From positions 1-8,698 of the forward strand of contig JAEZGR010000128.1 in assembly GCA_023437255.1 (NCBI GenBank): 8,698 bases of DNA, read 5' to 3'. Shown here in pieces: positions 6,551-8,698 of the stretch. Each line of letters opens with the position of its first letter. The first letter of the stretch is position 1. The notes under the pieces are model-generated. The model did no database searches, was not told the DNA's origin, and saw only the letters and a list, made by a program, of their open reading frames with translations. This DNA comes from Pseudomonadota bacterium (GTDB taxonomy: Bacteria > Pseudomonadota > Gammaproteobacteria > Burkholderiales > Burkholderiaceae_B). The position numbers and the translations under genes are program-made.

Positions 6551-7777
6551 TCAGTAGTGGTAGGCCGTTTCGCCGTGGCTGTTGATGTCCAGGCCTTCGC
6601 GTTCGACGTCGGGCCCGACGCGCAGACCGCACAGTTTGTCGGCAACGAAGTAGGCGATCCAGGCCGCGGCAGCTGACCACGCGATCGTGATCAGAACGCC
6701 TTCCAGCTGAATCCAGAGCTGCCAGGGCATGTCGCTCATCGACTCGAAGCCGGGGCCGCCAAGGGCCTGTGCGTTGAATACACCCGTGAGCATGGCACCG
6801 ACGATACCGCCCACACCGTGAATGCCGAACACGTCGAGGGTGTCATCCGCCTTGAGCATGCGCTTCAGACCATTCACGCCCCACACGCAGGCGGCGCCGG
6901 CGGCCATACCGATCAGCAGGGCACCCAGGGGGCCGACCAGGCCAGCGGCAGGCGTCACGCCGACCAGACCCGCAACCGCGCCTGAAGCGGCACCGAGCAT
7001 CGAGGGGCGGCCCTTGGCCTTCCATTCGACCAGCAGCCAGGCCAGCACGGCACCCGCAGTCGCAATCAGCGTGTTGAAGAATGCCAGGGCAGTCGTCTCG
7101 TTTGCACCCAGAGCGGAACCGGCGTTGAAACCGAACCAGCCCACCCACAGCAGTGCCGCGCCGGTCATGGCCATCGGCAGGTTGTGCGGTTGCATGGGTT
7201 CACGGCCGTAACCGAGACGCTGTCCGACCACCCAGGCACCCACCAGTCCCGCCACACCGGCGTTGATGTGCACCACGGTACCGCCTGCGAAATCCAGTGC
7301 GCCACGTTCGAACAGCCAGCCGCCCGGCGCCCACACCATGTGTGCGATCGGCAGGTAGGCAATGGTCATCCAGATGGCTGTGAAGACCATCACGGCAGAG
7401 AATCGAACCCGCTCGGCAAAGCCACCGACAACCAGCGCGCAGGTGATGCCCGCGAAGGTGGCCTGGAAGGCGGCAAAGCTCAGTTCGGGAATGGAGTCGG
7501 CCATTTCATAGGTGCCGGCGGCCAGGTCGTACATGCCCGAGAAGAGCACGCGGTCGAAGCCACCGAAGAACGCGTTACCCGAGGTGAACGCGACCGAATA
7601 ACCGTAAATGAACCAGAGCACGACGGCCAGGGAGAATGTGGCCATGACCTGTATCAGTACGGACAGGACATTCTTGGCACGCACCAGACCGCCGTAGAAC
7701 AGCGCCAGGCCCGGAACGACCATCAACAGTACCAGCAGGGTCGAGACACTGACCCATGCGAGATCGGCTTTATCCAT
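6551..7777 (-). CDS. amtB: Ammonium transporter AmtB
   Basis: A 408-residue inner-membrane Amt/Mep/Rh channel for ammonium, with about 11 hydrophobic segments. The pore histidine pair is H170 (FAGGTVVHINAG) and H320 (FGIHGVGG). D162 sits in LDFAGGT, and FQATFAG carries a gate phenylalanine (F104). The GlnK-contacting C-terminal tail EREGLDINSHGETAY is intact. The start at 7775-7777 has AGGAG (7786-7790) 8 nt upstream. The frame is open to 7906, but that stretch overlaps glnK and looks non-coding. Unlike E. coli AmtB there is no cleavable signal peptide: residue 2 onward matches the mature N-terminus. It is cotranscribed with glnK and converges on ptsI with a 19-nt gap. Confidence 0.97.
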   Translation of the reverse strand: MDKADLAWVSVSTLLVLLMVVPGLALFYGGLVRAKNVLSVLIQVMATFSLAVVLWFIYGYSVAFTSGNAFFGGFDRVLFSGMYDLAAGTYEMADSIPELSFAAFQATFAGITCALVVGGFAERVRFSAVMVFTAIWMTIAYLPIAHMVWAPGGWLFERGALDFAGGTVVHINAGVAGLVGAWVVGQRLGYGREPMQPHNLPMAMTGAALLWVGWFGFNAGSALGANETTALAFFNTLIATAGAVLAWLLVEWKAKGRPSMLGAASGAVAGLVGVTPAAGLVGPLGALLIGMAAGAACVWGVNGLKRMLKADDTLDVFGIHGVGGIVGAMLTGVFNAQALGGPGFESMSDMPWQLWIQLEGVLITIAWSAAAAWIAYFVADKLCGLRVGPDVEREGLDINSHGETAYHY

Positions 7778-7797
7778 CTTATATGCTCCTAAATGGG

Positions 7798-8211
<414 letters not shown>

Positions 8212-8255
8212 TTATTGACCGTTTGGGCAGGGATACCAGCTTGGGCAGCAAAGTT

Positions 8256-8278
8256 CCATGCACCGTCACGGTGCATGG
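8256..8278. promoter_or_regulatory. NtrC-type enhancer site (perfect palindrome)
   Basis: A 23-bp palindrome has two perfect 11-bp arms around a single central base (8267). Its core TGCACCGTCACGGTGCA (8259-8275) matches the NtrC consensus TGCAC-N7-GTGCA. The centre is about 107 bp upstream of the predicted glnK start, almost the position of the proximal NtrC site at E. coli glnAp2. Confidence 0.85.
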
Positions 8279-8298
8279 GGCAACGAATGCGCCCCATG
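8274..8298. repeat. Second inverted repeat overlapping the NtrC site
   Basis: CATGGGGC (8274-8281) and GCCCCATG (8291-8298) are perfect 8-bp complements separated by 9 bp. The left arm shares five bases with the NtrC palindrome. It does not match the NtrC consensus, so it may be a site for another regulator or a structure in a transcript of the divergent gene. Confidence 0.5.
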
Positions 8299-8302
8299 TT
8301 GG

Positions 8303-8319
8303 AGCAGTGTCGCCGTGCG
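8303..8319. promoter_or_regulatory. Possible second, weak NtrC half-palindrome
   Basis: On the minus strand GCAC-N8-TGC lies at the spacing of an NtrC site, with one mismatch in the second half-site. Its centre is 44 bp (about four helical turns) upstream of the perfect site, so two dimers could bind on one face. Weak evidence. Confidence 0.3.
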
Positions 8320-8545
8320 ATGTGGTTTTTGTGCCGGGAAATGTAACTTCCATCCGCGTTTACCCGCAGTCTTGTATCGGTGAGCAACGGCGGCGCAGGG
8401 GGTGACACGTCAGCTTACATAGCCCGCCGGAGCGCGACGGGTGCGTCGATAGAATCGAATTAAGGGTGAGATGTAACACCCGCCCGATGACCAATCCCGT
8501 GGCGGCGCCGTTGGGGCTGCCGCGAACAAAAAAAGAGAGGTAGTT
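8320..8545. other. Intergenic region before the lipoprotein gene
   Basis: The gap between glnK (start 8136) and the divergent lipoprotein gene is 409 bp; the glnK-side sites end near 8319. The rest holds a small dyad TCGATAGAATCGA (8446-8458) that contains a possible -10 box TAGAAT (8450-8455) without a clear -35. It also holds a short GGGTG/CACCC hairpin (8464-8481) and an imperfect sigma-54-like match (8500-8515). No other gene is recognised. Confidence 0.4.
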
Positions 8546-8698
8546 ATGGTTAAACGACGCACCCCTTACGCCATCGCTGCGGTGGCGGTATCGCTCGGTC
8601 TGCTTGCGGCATGCTCCGATGAGGGCGACAGGACGCCGGAGGCGCCGGCGGAACAAGTGACGCCCGTACCGGCAACCCCGCCGGCAGCCACAGTACCT
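8546..8698 (+). CDS. Putative lipoprotein, N-terminal part
   Basis: This frame starts at ATG 8546, with AGAGAGG about 5 nt upstream, and runs open for 51 codons to the window edge. The N-terminus is a lipoprotein signal peptide: a KRR charged region (residues 3-5), a hydrophobic stretch (AIAAVAVSLGLLAA) and a lipobox ending in C23 (LAAC). Ser at +2 points to outer-membrane sorting rather than inner-membrane retention. After C23 comes an acidic stretch (SDEGD) and a Pro/Ala/Thr-rich linker, as often tethers a periplasmic domain. The functional domain lies beyond the window, so no function can be named. It is divergent from glnK-amtB. Confidence 0.8.
   Translation, partial: MVKRRTPYAIAAVAVSLGLLAACSDEGDRTPEAPAEQVTPVPATPPAATVP

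Noticed and set aside
7184..7792. 202-codon open frame on the plus strand
   Set aside because: It is antisense to amtB, has no motif and no Shine-Dalgarno sequence.

Overview
The window looks like chromosomal DNA of a betaproteobacterium, most likely of the order Burkholderiales. The inference rests on high GC, on gene order (thrS-infC; gshB followed by EIIA-Man, HPr and Enzyme I; glnK-amtB) and on protein sequences typical of that group. No mobile element, CRISPR array or foreign-looking block is visible. The genes are housekeeping genes; the interest is in regulation and in how blocks are joined.

Layout. Positions 3-79 (minus) hold tRNA-Val(GAC), driven by a promoter with perfect consensus -35 and -10 boxes that overlaps a 10-bp inverted repeat. 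Positions 124-426 form the thrS leader. It contains an 11-codon open frame with five threonine codons, followed by a terminator hairpin and an alternative pairing partner. This is a complete ribosome-mediated attenuator placed in front of threonyl-tRNA synthetase. thrS (427-2349) is followed by infC (2403-2948), which starts at AUC. The usual rpmI-rplT-pheST continuation is missing; gshB (3018-3977) comes next.

gshB is translationally coupled to an EIIA-Man-type PTS protein (3977-4378), followed by ptsH (4428-4697) and ptsI (about 4813-6531). No sugar permease is present, so this is the regulatory, permease-less PTS of betaproteobacteria. The convergent pair glnK (7798-8136) and amtB (6551-7777) lies on the minus strand. 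It has a consensus sigma-54 promoter at 8172-8186 and a perfect NtrC-type palindrome at 8256-8278. Its best terminator candidate lies inside the ptsI coding sequence, in antisense. The window ends in the first 51 codons of a divergent lipoprotein gene (8546 onward).

Together the window joins translation supply (Thr-tRNA charging, IF3), redox (glutathione), carbon/nitrogen phosphoryl signalling (PTS) and ammonium uptake (GlnK-AmtB). The strongest observation is the threonine attenuator of thrS. The second is the antisense intrinsic terminator in ptsI.
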